Source: Cunninghamia lanceolata
Taxonomy: Eukaryota; Streptophyta; Pinopsida; Cupressales; Cupressaceae
Length of the DNA stretch: 64,000 bases
Assembly (NCBI GenBank): GCA_027924645.1
Contig: BSBN01000334.1
Coordinates: 372,001 to 436,000, forward strand
Direction of reading: 5' to 3'
Shown in pieces: positions 11,611 to 23,225 of this stretch. The translations under genes were made by a program, and so were the position numbers. Under the pieces are notes generated by a model. The model worked only from the letters and a program-made list of their open reading frames with translations, was not told the origin of the DNA and ran no database searches. Numbering within the stretch: the first letter of the stretch is position 1; the number at the start of each line of letters is the position of its first letter.

Positions 11611-13365
11611 TCACACCTTGACATGGAATTCACATCAAATAATCCATACTGTCCCTCTAAACCCACCTAGGCACTTAGGCATGGATTTCATGCGAAAGGA
11701 TATGTTTTGAAATGTCATTTTTTAATCCCACATGCATAAGTTGAATGTATTTTGTTATTGAAAATCCTTCATATCAAGTCTTAATTTGATGTGTTTCTTC
11801 TTGTAGGTGATGGAGGATCCAAGGAGGTGAATAGCGAGAGCTCATACATGAGAAGTTTGGAAGGTGGAGGAAAGTTGCTCAAGTTTGTCATCATCACCAC
11901 ATGGAGGAGAGCTCCTGCATCAAGTTCATCTTACTTTGAAGACTTCGTAGACATCAACGCCACGCATGAGGAGTCATCATCCAGAGTTGTCTACTTCATG
12001 TACACCCATCATATGCAAGTCTACTACAAGAAGAACTCTCATCAGGCACTAGTCTACTCCATGAGCCCATGCAGCTGTCCAGAGGCATGATCCTGCACAA
12101 GCACAACAACATCACAAGATGAGAGATGAGCATGATCATCAAAGCGATCCATGAGTTACATCAAGACAACAAGAAGAAAATATTCTAAGTGAACATGAAG
12201 TGAATCACACTAGTTCATTCAAAGATGCTGAGGTGGCACGTACACATCATCAAGCCAATTACATTCTGCCATGTAAGAGGGCCCACCATAGAGATGCTCC
12301 AAAGATGCTTATCACATTGGGAAACATGCCTTCATTGCCTCTTTCATGTTCTAAAAATAGCAAATTTTGTAACAAACTGCCTTGTTGTCTCGATCTTGGC
12401 CGTTGATTGTCAAATCAATCCTGGCCCTTCATGTAATTTCTGGAGTCTATAAAGGCTCATTCTTCTCATTTGTAAGGGAGAATACAGAAGGGGATATGGA
12501 CAATACATAGGAGATTAGAGATTAGAAGTAGAGATCAAGTAGGAGTAGAGTAGAGAGGGAGCTCTTCAAAGTCATGAAGAGAGACATGAGATTGTTGTAA
12601 TGACACACTTCAAAAGTAATACAAGCTCATTGTTGTTCTTTTGCATGGTGATCTTGTGGCTTTGAAATGTTAGCAAGGTTTCAAGTTCTTGAATATGACG
12701 GAGATGTGTTTCCAAGTAGTTTAGATGATAAAGTAGATAGAGTTCATTGATGTAATGGATATATGCAATGATATTTGATGAATTCTCGTTGGTTCATACT
12801 TTTGATGGCTTGTTGACGGTAAGTCATCATGTAAAGTTAGCCTGAACCGCATCTTGCAAATAGTTCAATTGTTGATACTCTTTCGAGTCACGCCAGCTGT
12901 GGGTACTTTGGAGTGTGTCAACGATATGAAAATCCTTGGTTTATCCCTTGGAGATTGCACCTATTTCATGTAGTTGTTGCTCGTCATGGCGAAGTGAAAT
13001 TTGGTTTTTTAAGGGAAATTTGTCTATCATAGCATCGTTCATCATGTCATTGTCTTTAGATTAGCCTTCTTAACTCTTGCCTTTTGCCTTTTCTTTTCAT
13101 AGTTGATCAGAAGAAGTTCCATTTCACAAGGAAAGAGTAACTTATTTGAATGGAGAGATGACAATTCTACGTAAGTCCCTTTGTGACACAGCAAATCACA
13201 TCACACCACCAAGGCTATTCGTTGCAAATCACGTACAAGGAACCTTGGAGCGTTCTTGTTTGATCACTTAGTTTAGCATTCGAGACGCTTTGTTCAAGAG
13301 AGGATACAACACTTGGTGTTTTATTCTAATGTTGTTGTTGTCAAGAAAACATCATCAACACTGCT

Positions 13366-13847
13366 CCTCCTCTGCTAGATGCCAGTATAGTGAGGAAATG
13401 TCTCGTGTTTCCAAAGAATAATTAGAGGTGCGCCCCCTGTTGTTGTTGAAGCCCAGAGATTTTCTCTGTTATACTGGGGAATTAGATCCAATGCTAAATT
13501 TGATGGCTGTATGGTTGTATTTATCCATTTTTTCCCAAAATTACTATAGAAAACTGTATCACACAAAGTGAATAGTTTTGGGAGATTGTCAAAATTCTGA
13601 AGGATAGTAGTTCTGTATATATTTAGTTTAAAATTTCATATTTAAACAAGTTATATCATAGCATTTGAAGAGCAACTTTGAATGGATAATCAAGATGGAA
13701 AAATTGCTTGACAGGTAGGATCGACCATCAAATTCAGGCCTTGAATTGGCGGGGTGTACCTGGGTGTCACCAGTCTAAAAATTTCCCAAATGGAGGAAAG
13801 TGGTCATATAAATATCTCTATATATACATACATACATAAATAATGTA
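13366..13847. other. Short host stretch between solo LTR and giant transposon, ending in a TATG microsatellite
   Basis: No coding exon is recognised. A 63-codon minus-strand frame at 13375-13566 has no motif. The last 50 bp are a (TATG/CATA)-type microsatellite, which continues on the far side of the giant transposon (33016-33140). The transposon therefore landed inside the microsatellite, probably within the first intron of the ABCG gene. Confidence 0.45.
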
Positions 13848-13851
13848 TGTA

Positions 13852-13888
13852 GGGTAAGTGCAAAAAGATGGGGGGCCAACAAGTGGCC
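13852..13888 (+). repeat. Left terminal inverted repeat
   Basis: GGGTAAGTGCAAAAAGATGG followed by GGGGCCAA pairs with the right terminus over about 28 bp with two differences. TGTA precedes it. Confidence 0.75.
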
Positions 13889-13917
13889 AAAAAATTTTCA
13901 AAAAAATTTTAGGCATA

Positions 13918-14007
13918 ACGCGAGCGCGTTATGGCTTGGCAATGACAAGCCTGAGGCTCGTCATTGCCGAGCCATAACGCGAGCGCGTTATAACGCGCTC
14001 GCGTTAT
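13918..14007. promoter_or_regulatory. CpG-rich palindrome cluster upstream of the companion gene
   Basis: A perfect 34-bp palindrome (13974-14007) is centred on GCGCGTTATAACGCGC. A half-copy (AACGCGAGCGCGTT) lies near 13918. Between them an imperfect hairpin (13931-13975) has arms ATGGCTTGGCAATGAC and GTCATTGCCGAGCCAT. A further GCGCTCGCGTT lies at about 14104. The same palindrome sits on the 5' side of the transposase gene (27068-27107). Its place upstream of both genes suggests a shared promoter or a transposase- or host-factor-binding site; function is inference. Confidence 0.6.
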
Positions 14008-16242
14008 AAAGTCCTTTATATATAAAAAAAAATGCTGTCATTTCATTTTATTTTATTTCATTGTGAGTTTTTCCTCCGCCCGCGGCTTAAAACCCTTCAA
14101 AAACGCGCTCGCGTTCTACAAAACACCGTTCAACACAAAAGATTTGTCGATTCATCACCGAAATACCGCCGCGACGTCGAGCACGCCAAAGGGGTGAGTT
14201 ATCTTTGTTTTTTTGTTTGAATTTCTTCCTAAATAGGTAGGTTTTGTGTTGATTTTTGATGTATATTTTATTAATTGTAGGAAATGTTAATGCACCTCCT
14301 CCTCCTCCTCAAAATCCACAAAATCTTGAGGAAGAAATACCTGCAGAACAACAACCTCCTCCATTCATTCCTCGACATGCCCCTGGAACACAAGATAATA
14401 TAATGGGGGAAATTGAAAACAACAAAAAATAAATTGAAGATATAATTGCAAGGTTGAAAGATCCTTCCACTTCAACCTTGCATAGGTCCACGCTTGCCGA
14501 ATCTCTTGAGTCTATGTTATCAAATGTAAATTCAATTAGCAAGCAAATAACTAGTTGGACCGATAAAAAGAGAGAGTTTAGAGATTACTATGCAGATAAA
14601 TTGTCATACCAAGATGTCAAAAAATTACAAATTACAAAAGTAGACTTGTGTTCAAACCCACAAACAAATCAACCTCCACCCATTGCATGCAAGAGGTTCC
14701 CTATCCATTGGTGCAACAACCAAGCGATAAGGGACAATTTCGGGCAGAGGTGGTGGATGGTTTTTGACCATCCTCCATGTAATAACAATGAGGTCCCGCA
14801 ATACTTTTTGAGGAAACTCTACTCCGAGTTTGTCCTCAATAAAGTGCCAAACTATTTTGATATGTGGGACTTCCAGGGTAGAGGTGGGGGCTCAGCATAG
14901 GATAGACCAGGGGCACGTCTTGACCCACAGCGGGTAGTGAGATGAGTAATCAGCAGACCAGCCCACGAGCATGTTTCTATTCCTTCCATTGTGAAGGAGA
15001 GTGTTGAGGTCGATACACTGAGGTCGATTAGTGCCTTGACCCAGAGCATCATAGAGCATGCCGATCCTGCAACACAGAGTGGGTTGGGAGATAGTGCGAG
15101 GAGTAGGGTCCCACCGCATACTTGCCAGGCTTGTGGGTCAGCCTGTGGTTATGACCCCATGGACAGTCAGGACGCAGGTGCACAGGCTACATCTGCAGCT
15201 GAGCAGATGGCGATGACAGATACCCTCCTGAGTGAGACTTTCGGCCTTGATACTCAGGTAAATATTAGCAAGTTTATTGAATTTAATTTATTAAATTTTA
15301 TTTTTGAAATACAAGATTAACTAATTTAAATTGATGATTTTAATGAAATTTCAGGGTCATAGCGTCGATGCAGTTTTCAGTGGTTCTCCACCTACATTTT
15401 TCACTAGATCATCTACTGTCGAGGTATGTAACTAGTAAACAATTATAAATATTACATGTGAATAGCATCGTTATATGAATGGTATTCTAATTTCTGATTT
15501 TGGATGTTGAATAGGTTAACACTGTAGATTTCATGGCAACACCTGCCAGCGGTGGTGGACTTCAAAGCTTTACGGAGGTAATAAAATAAATAGTTTAATG
15601 AATGAATTGTACTTACTAAATTTTTGTATGTGATTTGTGTGTTTTATTGTGTGTACTTCCATGTTTAGATGAGCGTGTGTGTATGTTAGGAGCCATGATT
15701 TGCATCACTATTATAGTTTTCGTAATTGAATAATGTTGTTTTATTTCCAGATGATGCAGGCTGCGGATACACCTCCCCATGTTCATAGGGCAATGGAGCA
15801 GGGTGTGGCCTCTGCGATTCATAGCTCTATGGCATTGACAGGGGTATGAGGCAGATTAGTAAATTTCAATTTACATTCATTGTTATAGTTGTCTATTTTT
15901 GAAAAATCAAAAGATTATTGATTTGAAGTTTAATTTCTATCTGGATGGTTTCTATAGGACATGACATCACCAGGGCCTTTTCCTGCTACTGAGGCAAGCG
16001 AGCAGACAGATTATATGTTAGCGGTAAGTGATTATTTTGTTAAATGTTTCATTTTTTTATAACATGTAATTTCTATATATTAATATCTATACTTTTTTTT
16101 GTAACAGGTAAAGGTGCAGGAAGAACTAAATAGGAGAAGTAGCCCTCGGGTTCGTAGTAGACCACCCACATGCATGTCTCCATCCCCTAGAAGATCAAAG
16201 GCTGCTCGTGATTTATTCTCTTCACCAGCTAGAGGGGAATGA
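14008..16242 (+). pseudogene. Seven-exon companion gene of the giant transposon, unknown function
   Basis: A TATATATAAA box lies at about 14018. A first exon (about 14032-14193, donor GTGAGT) is followed by a main exon (about 14281-15257), then exons 15355-15423, 15515-15577, 15751-15843, 15958-16023 and 16108-16242. Every intron has GT...AG ends, and all five small exons are multiples of three and phase 0. The main exon encodes about 325 residues: a Pro/Gln-rich start, a helical middle, and a Trp-rich segment (GQRWWMVFDHPP, near 14738). The last exon is Ser/Arg/Pro-rich and basic, ending ARGE-stop. Three in-frame stops in the main exon (TAA about 14429, TAG about 14898, TGA about 14943) each fit C-to-T change of CAA, CAG or CGA. 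The first exon's phase does not fit the main frame, so the true start is uncertain. I recognise no family; a DNA-binding or accessory role is a guess from context. Confidence 0.65.
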
Positions 16243-16740
16243 CTTTTTATTGTGTTCCTCTGTTGTATGCCTATATGGCATTTGTGGACATATATTTTGT
16301 ATTGTACATAGTTGACATTGTATGCCTATATGGCATTCTTGTAAGCCTATATGGCTATTTTGTATATATGTTATACTTATATCGACAGATATTGATGTAT
16401 GCGTATATGGATATTTGGTTAATACAAATCTTTTTTATTGATGGCGTCTATACTTGCATTATAAATCCACTTTTGAATGGATATTTGTAGATGGCTACTT
16501 CAAATATTTAAAGTCTGATTGTATTACATAGGATGTTTGCATTTTCTTTGATAGGCTTGATAGGCCATGGATTACATGATGGTGTTTGATGGAAAAGTAT
16601 GGTACTAGAAGACTCTAGTTCATTCTTAATAGGCTTGTGATTGATAATATCTTTGCATGATTGCACTTGATCTTGGATCATGGGCATGTTGTTAGGATTT
16701 TGATTGCATTGTGATGTTTGATGGATAGGCATGGTGTAAG
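16243..16740 (+). other. 3' flank of the companion gene with short GCCTATATGGC repeats
   Basis: After the stop, GCCTATATGGCAT or close variants recur at 16267, 16323 and 16348, with related GCGTATATGGA near 16398. This looks like the 3' untranslated and termination region of the companion gene. An 83-codon frame here is low-complexity and not credible as a gene. Beyond about 16500 nothing is recognised. Confidence 0.4.
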
Positions 16741-17079
16741 TGTAAGATACCCAACTAGTTCTACGAAAAATTTTCCTTACTTAAACACTTTTACTTGCTA
16801 ACAATTCATCAACTACTTCAATAACATAAAGATATACATCAAGATAACTATTTGAATGAAACAACATTAGAGTTGGGTACTTGTCTTGTTACTTGATTCA
16901 ATCAACTTGCAATGTCTTATTACATGGAAAATGCTTTCAATAGCATGAAGTACAACTCATTCAATGGAAATACAAGGACAGGCCTTGAAGCCTTGATGTT
17001 ACAATGTCTTCCTTATTTGAGCAACATTTGAAGATTTGGAATGTTCAACTCATCACCTCACAAGGTAGGCGCATATTTG

Positions 17080-20000
17080 AAGAATTTACAGGTTTTTCTG
17101 ACTTGGGTGCCAAGTTGAGGTGACCTCCTCCTGAAGTTGCGCCTTGTTAACATTAGGTGCCAATTAGAGTTTATGGATGCTCTGGATTGTTTCCAAGAGT
17201 AGGCGCCAAAACATCATCATTATGAAAGTGTTTTAAATGCTAGGCGCCCAAATCAGCCCTCTGGAGTCTAGGCGCTTCTTTCATGCATTCTGTGTTCTAG
17301 GCGCCAATTGAAAGGAGTGGAGAACAGGGCAAGCGCCTTCCAAACTAGGTGTTTTCTTGAGGTGACAAGGACTTAGAAAGTGCGCCTAAGGTGAGTGCCT
17401 TGAGTGAAAAGGTCTAACAAACATCTTTGAACCCCCTTTCAAGGTTAGGCGCATTCTGGAGGTGGAAACAAGTAGAAGGTGCGCCTTAGCTTCCTTTGTC
17501 AATTCTTGCAAGTCTTTGTTGATTAGGAAGGTGGAATGCTTCATTGTAGAATGAGCGCCTATCTTCTAATGTCCAAACTACTTCTTCTGGCTCACTCTGT
17601 GGCTAGGCGCCAGAGCTAAACTATTCACACAAGGGAGTGCGCCTAGACTCACTTGATGTTTTCTTACTACTTCAACCCCTGGAAGATGTTCCAAGGTGTT
17701 CCCTTTTACAAGCACCTGACCTCCCAAGTTCCTTCATGTGCTATTCCTTGAAGGCGCCAAAACTGAGCTCCAGTGCCATGGGATTGTGCCTAACATCTTT
17801 GAAGAGTTTCTAAGCCTTTTGCAAGTTGATATCCCAAACTCATCTTCTAGGCGCAACAGGAGCTTTCCAAAGGAGTTTCCAAGTTTTAGACACCAAGCGA
17901 GGTCATGGGTGAATGGAACTGCGCCTTAGGAGATGACTGGATCCTAAGTGTCAGTCTGGAGTTACAGTGGAATTGATATGCGCCTCAACTAGCTTAGGTG
18001 CCCATTTGAAGTGATTCCTTTAACACTTCTCTGTCAATCTCAACTGCAAGGATGATCTCCTAATCCAATTTTGATCCTCTGGAGATGCAAATAGCTTTAC
18101 ATTTCACTAGGTTCCATCAATGATGATCATCAACCAAAGCGCATTTCAAAGGTGAGATAGGCAAGTGAGGCGCCAAACTAGTCCTTAAGACTTATCTCCT
18201 TCTATCAAGTCAATTTCAACTATGTGAGAGAGTTCTATCCTAGGCGCAAAATGGAAATGTTTCATCAATTGGTGCATCTTACAAAGCTCCCAATTCTAGG
18301 CGCCAGAGCCAAAGAGTTTTTCCCAACACATGCACCTGGGCTAGGAATTCACGTAAGAGACATCACTTAGCTTTAAAACTTTCAATCTATAGCCATCTGG
18401 GCTAGGCGCTCCAATGGAGGATCCTTGAACTCATGCATTGGCGCCTTCTAGTTCTAGGCACCCATTTTGGATGATTCATCCTGATACTAGCACCCAAAAT
18501 GACTAGACTCTCTTCATTATCCAATTCACTTAGAAGACTCAAGTTGGAGACTTAGTTGTCTATCCATGTTCTCCAGAAGATTCATTGTACCTCTATGCAC
18601 TATCTCCTTCAAGGCGCTCCTTAAAATCATTGGAAGTGCTTAGGACTTACCTTAGTCCAAAGCGCCACAATCCATTCCTTAAAGCACAAAGAATTCTCAA
18701 AGGCGCCCCTATTTACCTCTAAGCACTCAAATATCATTTAGATTCAAGGCGCACATTTAGCTCCAAAATGCAAATTTCCATCATCAACCCATCAAGGTGC
18801 ATCATCTTCCCTTTGTATCCCCTTCAAGGCGCAGACATTCACTTCTTCACACTCAAACTCACTCTCTGGCGCCAGAATAGGTGTATAACTTCAAATAAGG
18901 CGCTAATCTTAGGTTTCTAAGTACTTAGTTTGATCTTAAGGCTATCCTTCCTCTAAGCACTCTCTTCAACTCCCTCACTGAAGGCCCTCTATAAGTTTGG
19001 GCGCATTTCATCCCAAGGCGCTTCAACATCATCCAAGGCGCAAATTCACTCTCCAAGACAAGGTGCAAAAAACCCTATCCTAAGGCGCTCAAATCTTGCT
19101 TCTAGACCTAGGCGCACAAACATGAGATTAAGGATCATTCTGGCCACCATCACTTCCCTAAAGGCGCAAAATTGGTGTAGATACATTCCATTTATTAAGG
19201 ATCATTCTGGCGCCCAAATCTTGTCAAAGCAAAGGATCAATAGGTTCTCTCTAAGGCGCACTCCAGGGTTTGATCTTGCAAGACTTCTCACGTCAAAATT
19301 TTGACCAAGACACTCAAGGCACTAGTCTTTATCATCTAACCCTATAGTGCACTTACTCATTATGATATACTCCTCAACTTTGTATTCAACCTTGCCCAAG
19401 GCGCATATTCACTATAAGGCATTCTCACGTTGTTAAGGCTCAGAGGGCTTCAACTTGCTAAAGGGTAGAGGTCTAGGCGCATATCTAACTTGAAGCTCAA
19501 GGCGCTCCAACCCTCTTGCTCTGGAATTCCTTCTAGGCACTAAGTGACTTCTCCAATTCCTTGAAAACATTTGAAGTGTTTTACCTTCTCAAGGTGCTCC
19601 TTCAAACTTGACTCCAAGGTGTTATAATCTCAAAGGTGCTGACATCATCTCAACCAAAGGCGCTCAATGATTCATCCCATATCTAGGCGCTAAAACACTT
19701 AATCAACCAAGTCATTCAAGGCGCCATTCAGTAAACTCATCTTCCATGATATTCCTATCAAGGCGCATATCACTTCTCTCATGGGCTTTAGGCGCTCAGT
19801 TGAGTGTTTCAATACTATTTAGGTGCCAAATTCATTTTAATGCACCAAACACAAAGAGCTTTCAAACACTGGGCGCTCACAAAGAGTCTTCCAACCTTGG
19901 GCGCTAAATTAGGTCTTTGCAACTATCCAAGGCGCATATCTTCGTTTGAACAACTTATGGTGCCAAGACAACTTCTCATTAGGGCGCTCAAAACACTTGT

Positions 20001-20990
20001 GTTTACATTTGAAGTGCTTTATGTTCTTAAGGTGCTCCAGACTAACCTGACTCCAAGGTGCTCCATCATCATCCTTAAGGCGCTAAAAACATCATCTCCA
20101 CTCTAGGCAAAAACATCATCCAACTCCTTAAGGCACTTCACTGTCAAAGTCTGAAGGCGCTCTACCTAGACCTTTCCCCTAGGCGCCAGAACTCCTAAGC
20201 ACTCACCAGATAACTCTCTTCTTCAAGGCGCAAATCTTCCTATACTATGATTGCCTCTGAAACGCCGATTAACGTGATGTGAGGGTGCAAAGGCTACTCC
20301 AATCCTCAGTGAGCGCCTAGTTTAAATAAGGAGAAATAAAGCATTCAAAACTATCCAAACGATCATCCCCTTCCTAATGTCTTCACTGCTCCAGAAAACC
20401 TTGGCCAAAATGACACATAACAACTCCTATGAGCGCCCTTATGCCCTAGGATCATCTAGTTTGTGCATCTTGTAATGAGGAGTTCATGTAAGTTTGGAAT
20501 GAGCGCCTTGAATAAGTGTAAACTAGCCTAGAGAAGGGTATGTGCGCCTTGAGCATTCCAGAGATAACTGTGCGCCTAGAACAATATGAGTGCTCATGAT
20601 GATGATTAATGCCCTGATGAGACTATGAGCGCCTTGTTCAGAAGATACCTTGTTTGATCATAAAATGCACCTTGAGTCTTGAAGGTTTTGAGCGCCTAGG
20701 TGATTTGGATGTTGGGATGTTGGTATGCGCCCAAGATTGAGGTAAGTGAGCGCTTGTAATGGAGGAGAGCAATGAGATGAGGTTTAGCGCCTCCAAGTAA
20801 GGTCAGAGGTGAGGTTAGAGGTGAAATGTGCCTTTGGACCATTCTGGCGCCTTGGATGAAGAACCTATATCTTGAGCCCAAGAGGTAAAATTTGCGCCTT
20901 AGTGGATTTGGAGAGTTACAGAGATTAGAGAAAAGCGCCTTGAAGACAGAGTTGTTCAAGGCGCATGTGTGATTTGGTCAAAAATAGGTG
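17080..20990. repeat. Dispersed hexamer array AGGCGC / GCGCCT
   Basis: The hexamer occurs roughly every 30-70 bp over 3.9 kb in otherwise unrelated AT-rich sequence. From 17.08 to about 18.0 kb both orientations mix. From about 18.1 to 20.25 kb nearly all read AGGCGC on the plus strand, often as CTAGGCGCC or CAAGGCGC. From 20.3 to 20.97 kb nearly all read GCGCCT. Further copies flank the satellite (22921, 22948, 22990). Degraded forms (AGGTGC, AGGCAC) suggest CpG decay of an originally denser array. There is no fixed period and no ORF. Confidence 0.8.
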
Positions 20991-21024
20991 CCTAGAGTGA
21001 ATAGGCTTTCATCCTGACTTAATA

Positions 21025-22800
21025 CACTGCCTCCTTCTGACGATTTTTGGGGCAGCAGAAAACCTTTCACCACGGGCAAATGCCTCAGAGCTATAAAAAA
21101 TCGAGAGAGGTTATTGTAGAGGCACTCTACGTGATCCCGTTGCCTCAGACGGAATGTTTCTAAGTGACACGGTTTTCAAGTAACATCTCGTCAAAGATTG
21201 CTGCCTTTTTGCACTTTGGACTCTTCAGGGATATCGTCGGTACAATGTAGCTCCGACTGTTTCGACATGTTTGGGTGAGAAATAGGACCATGCCTAGCAT
21301 AAATGTACCCATTCGGACGCGTTGGAACAGTCAGTTTGGTCGCATCAGGAGCAGGACGAAAGTTACACCCCTTTGCAACTTTACACTGCCTCCTTCTGAC
21401 GATTTTTGGGGCAACAGAAAACCTTTCACCACGGGCAAATGCCTAAGAGATATAAAAAACTGAGAGAGGTTATTGTAGAGGCACTCTACGTGATCCCGTT
21501 GCCTCAGACGGAATGTTTCTAAGTGACACGGTTTTCGAGTAACATCTCGTCAAAGATTGCTGCCTTTTTGCACTTTGGACTCTTCAGGGATATCGTCGGT
21601 ACAATGTAGCTCCGACTGTTTCGACATGTTTGGGTGAGAAATAGGACCATGCCTAGCATAAATGTACCCATTCAGACGCGTTGGAACAGTCAGTTTGGTC
21701 GCATCAGGAGCAGGACGAAAGTTACACCCCTTTGCAACTTTACACTGCCTCCTTCTGACGATTTTTGGGGCAACAGAAAACCTTTCACCACGGGCAAATG
21801 CCTCAGAGCTATAAAAAACCGAGAGAGGTTATTGTAGAGGCACTCTACATGATCCCGTTGCCTTAGACGGAATGTTTCTAAGTGACACGGTTTTCGAGTA
21901 ACATCTCGTCAAAGATTGCTGCCTTTTTGCACTTTGGACTCTTCAGGGATATCGTCGATACAATGTAGCTCTGACTGTTTCGACATGTTTGGGTGAGAAA
22001 TAGGACCATGCCTAGCATAAATGTACCCATTCGGATGCGTTGGAACAGTCAATTTGGTCGCATAAGGAGCAGGACGAAAGTTACACCCCTTTGCAACTTT
22101 ACACTGCCTCCTTTTGATGATTTTTGGGGCAACAGAAAACCTTTCACCACGGGCAAATGCCTTAGAGCTATAAAAAACTGAGAGAGGTTATTGTAGAGGC
22201 ACTCTACGTGATCCCGTTGCCTCAGACAGAATGTTTCTAAGTGACACGGTTTTTGAGTAACATCTCGTCAAAGATTGCTGCCTTTTTGCACTTTGGACTC
22301 TTCAGGGATATCGTCGGTACAATGTAGCTCCGACTGTTTCGACATGTTTGGGTGAGAAATAGGACCATGCCTAGCATAAATGTACCCATTCGGACGCGTT
22401 GGAACAGTCAGTTTGGTCGCATCAGGAGCAGGACGAAAGTTACACCCCTTTGCAACTTTACACTGCCTCCTTCTAACGATTTTTGGGGCAACAGAAAACC
22501 TTTCACCACGGGCAAATGCCTCAGAGCTATAAAAAACTGAGAGAGGTTATTGTAGAGGCACTCTACATGATCCCGTTGCCTCAGACGGAATGTTTCTAAG
22601 TGACACGATTTTTGAGTAACATCTCGTCAAAGATTGCTACCTTTTTGCACTTTGGACTCTTCAGGGATATCGTTGGTACAATGTAGCTCAGACTGTTTCG
22701 ACATGTTTGGGTGAAAAATAGGACCATGCCTAGCATAAATGTACCCATCTGAATGCGTTGGAACAGTCAGTTTGGTCACATCACGAGCAAGACACCAAAA
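21025..22800 (+). repeat. 359-bp tandem repeat, about five copies
   Basis: Units start with CACTGCCTCCTTCTGACGA or a variant at about 21025, 21384, 21743, 22102 and 22461, an exact 359-bp period, with the last copy shortened near 22795. Copies differ at only a few sites each, so the amplification is recent relative to the surrounding decay. Each unit contains a 62-67-codon open frame (21275, 21634, 21993, 22352), kept by sequence identity and not obviously by selection. The phrase TTTGGTCGCATCAGGAGCAG recurs outside the array at about 23052, so the unit derives from local sequence. Confidence 0.9.
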
Positions 22801-23225
22801 ATGCAAAGGTTGCTTTGTGCAACTTGACAACATTGACACTTTTTTGCAACATGACTCAAAGACTCAAACTGACCCCAAATGACTCAAAGTGACTTAAAAT
22901 CACCTTGATTATAGAGGTCAAGGCGCTCCTTATCATTCATTCATTATGAGCGCCTTGGGAGAATGGTATATAGGTCATCATCATGATTGGGCGCCCTGGA
23001 TCCAGAGTGTTGGAGAGATCATCAAATGGTGTCTAGTAGGGTGAGTTATGAGTTTGGTCGCATCAGGAGCAGGACACCAAAAATGCATAACATGATGATG
23101 TAAAAATGTGTACATATGTGTAAAAATACAGGAGGAAATAAAAAAAGACAAACCTTACAAATTAATGTGCATACTTACAACTCAATGTAACATAACTTTA
23201 CAAAATCAATGTGAATACTTACAAA

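Larger units (their letters stand above)
8083..13365 (+). mobile_element. Solo LTR of 5.27 kb with 5-bp target duplication
   Basis: The LTR runs from 8088 (TGTTGTGATG) to 13360 (CATCATCAACA). Its termini form TGTTG/CAACA, and CTGCT flanks it on both sides (8083-8087 and 13361-13365). A TATA box (CTATAAA, 12447-12453) is followed by a long U5-like stretch. The flanks are unrelated to an internal retroelement region, so this is best read as a solo LTR left by recombination between two LTRs. At 5273 bp it is in the range of the longest plant gypsy LTRs (Ogre-like). About 15 dispersed GC-rich dyads and a 215-bp direct duplication, listed separately, make up most of its first two thirds. No significant ORF is present; the 99-codon frame at 11791 has no motif. 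Confidence 0.85.
16741..23092 (-). mobile_element. Probable nested repeat block (LTR-like, minus strand) between the two transposon genes
   Basis: Read on the minus strand, the block appears to begin TGTTATGCATTTTTGGTGTC at 23092 and to end GTTGGGTATCTTACA near 16743, with a TGTAATAAG polyadenylation-like stretch shortly before the end. It holds the 359-bp satellite and the hexamer array, has no coding frame, and separates two convergent genes whose 3' ends are otherwise close to its edges. This resembles a very long LTR like the one at 8088-13360. I found no convincing target duplication (TGATG follows the right edge), so the edges are uncertain. Confidence 0.35.

Noticed and set aside
13375..13566. 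Second exon of the ABCG gene
   Set aside because: No Walker B, signature or other ABCG sequence could be read in any frame.
21275..22540. Four 62-67-codon ORFs as a conserved gene family
   Set aside because: They are the same frame in each unit of a 359-bp tandem repeat; conservation reflects unit identity.
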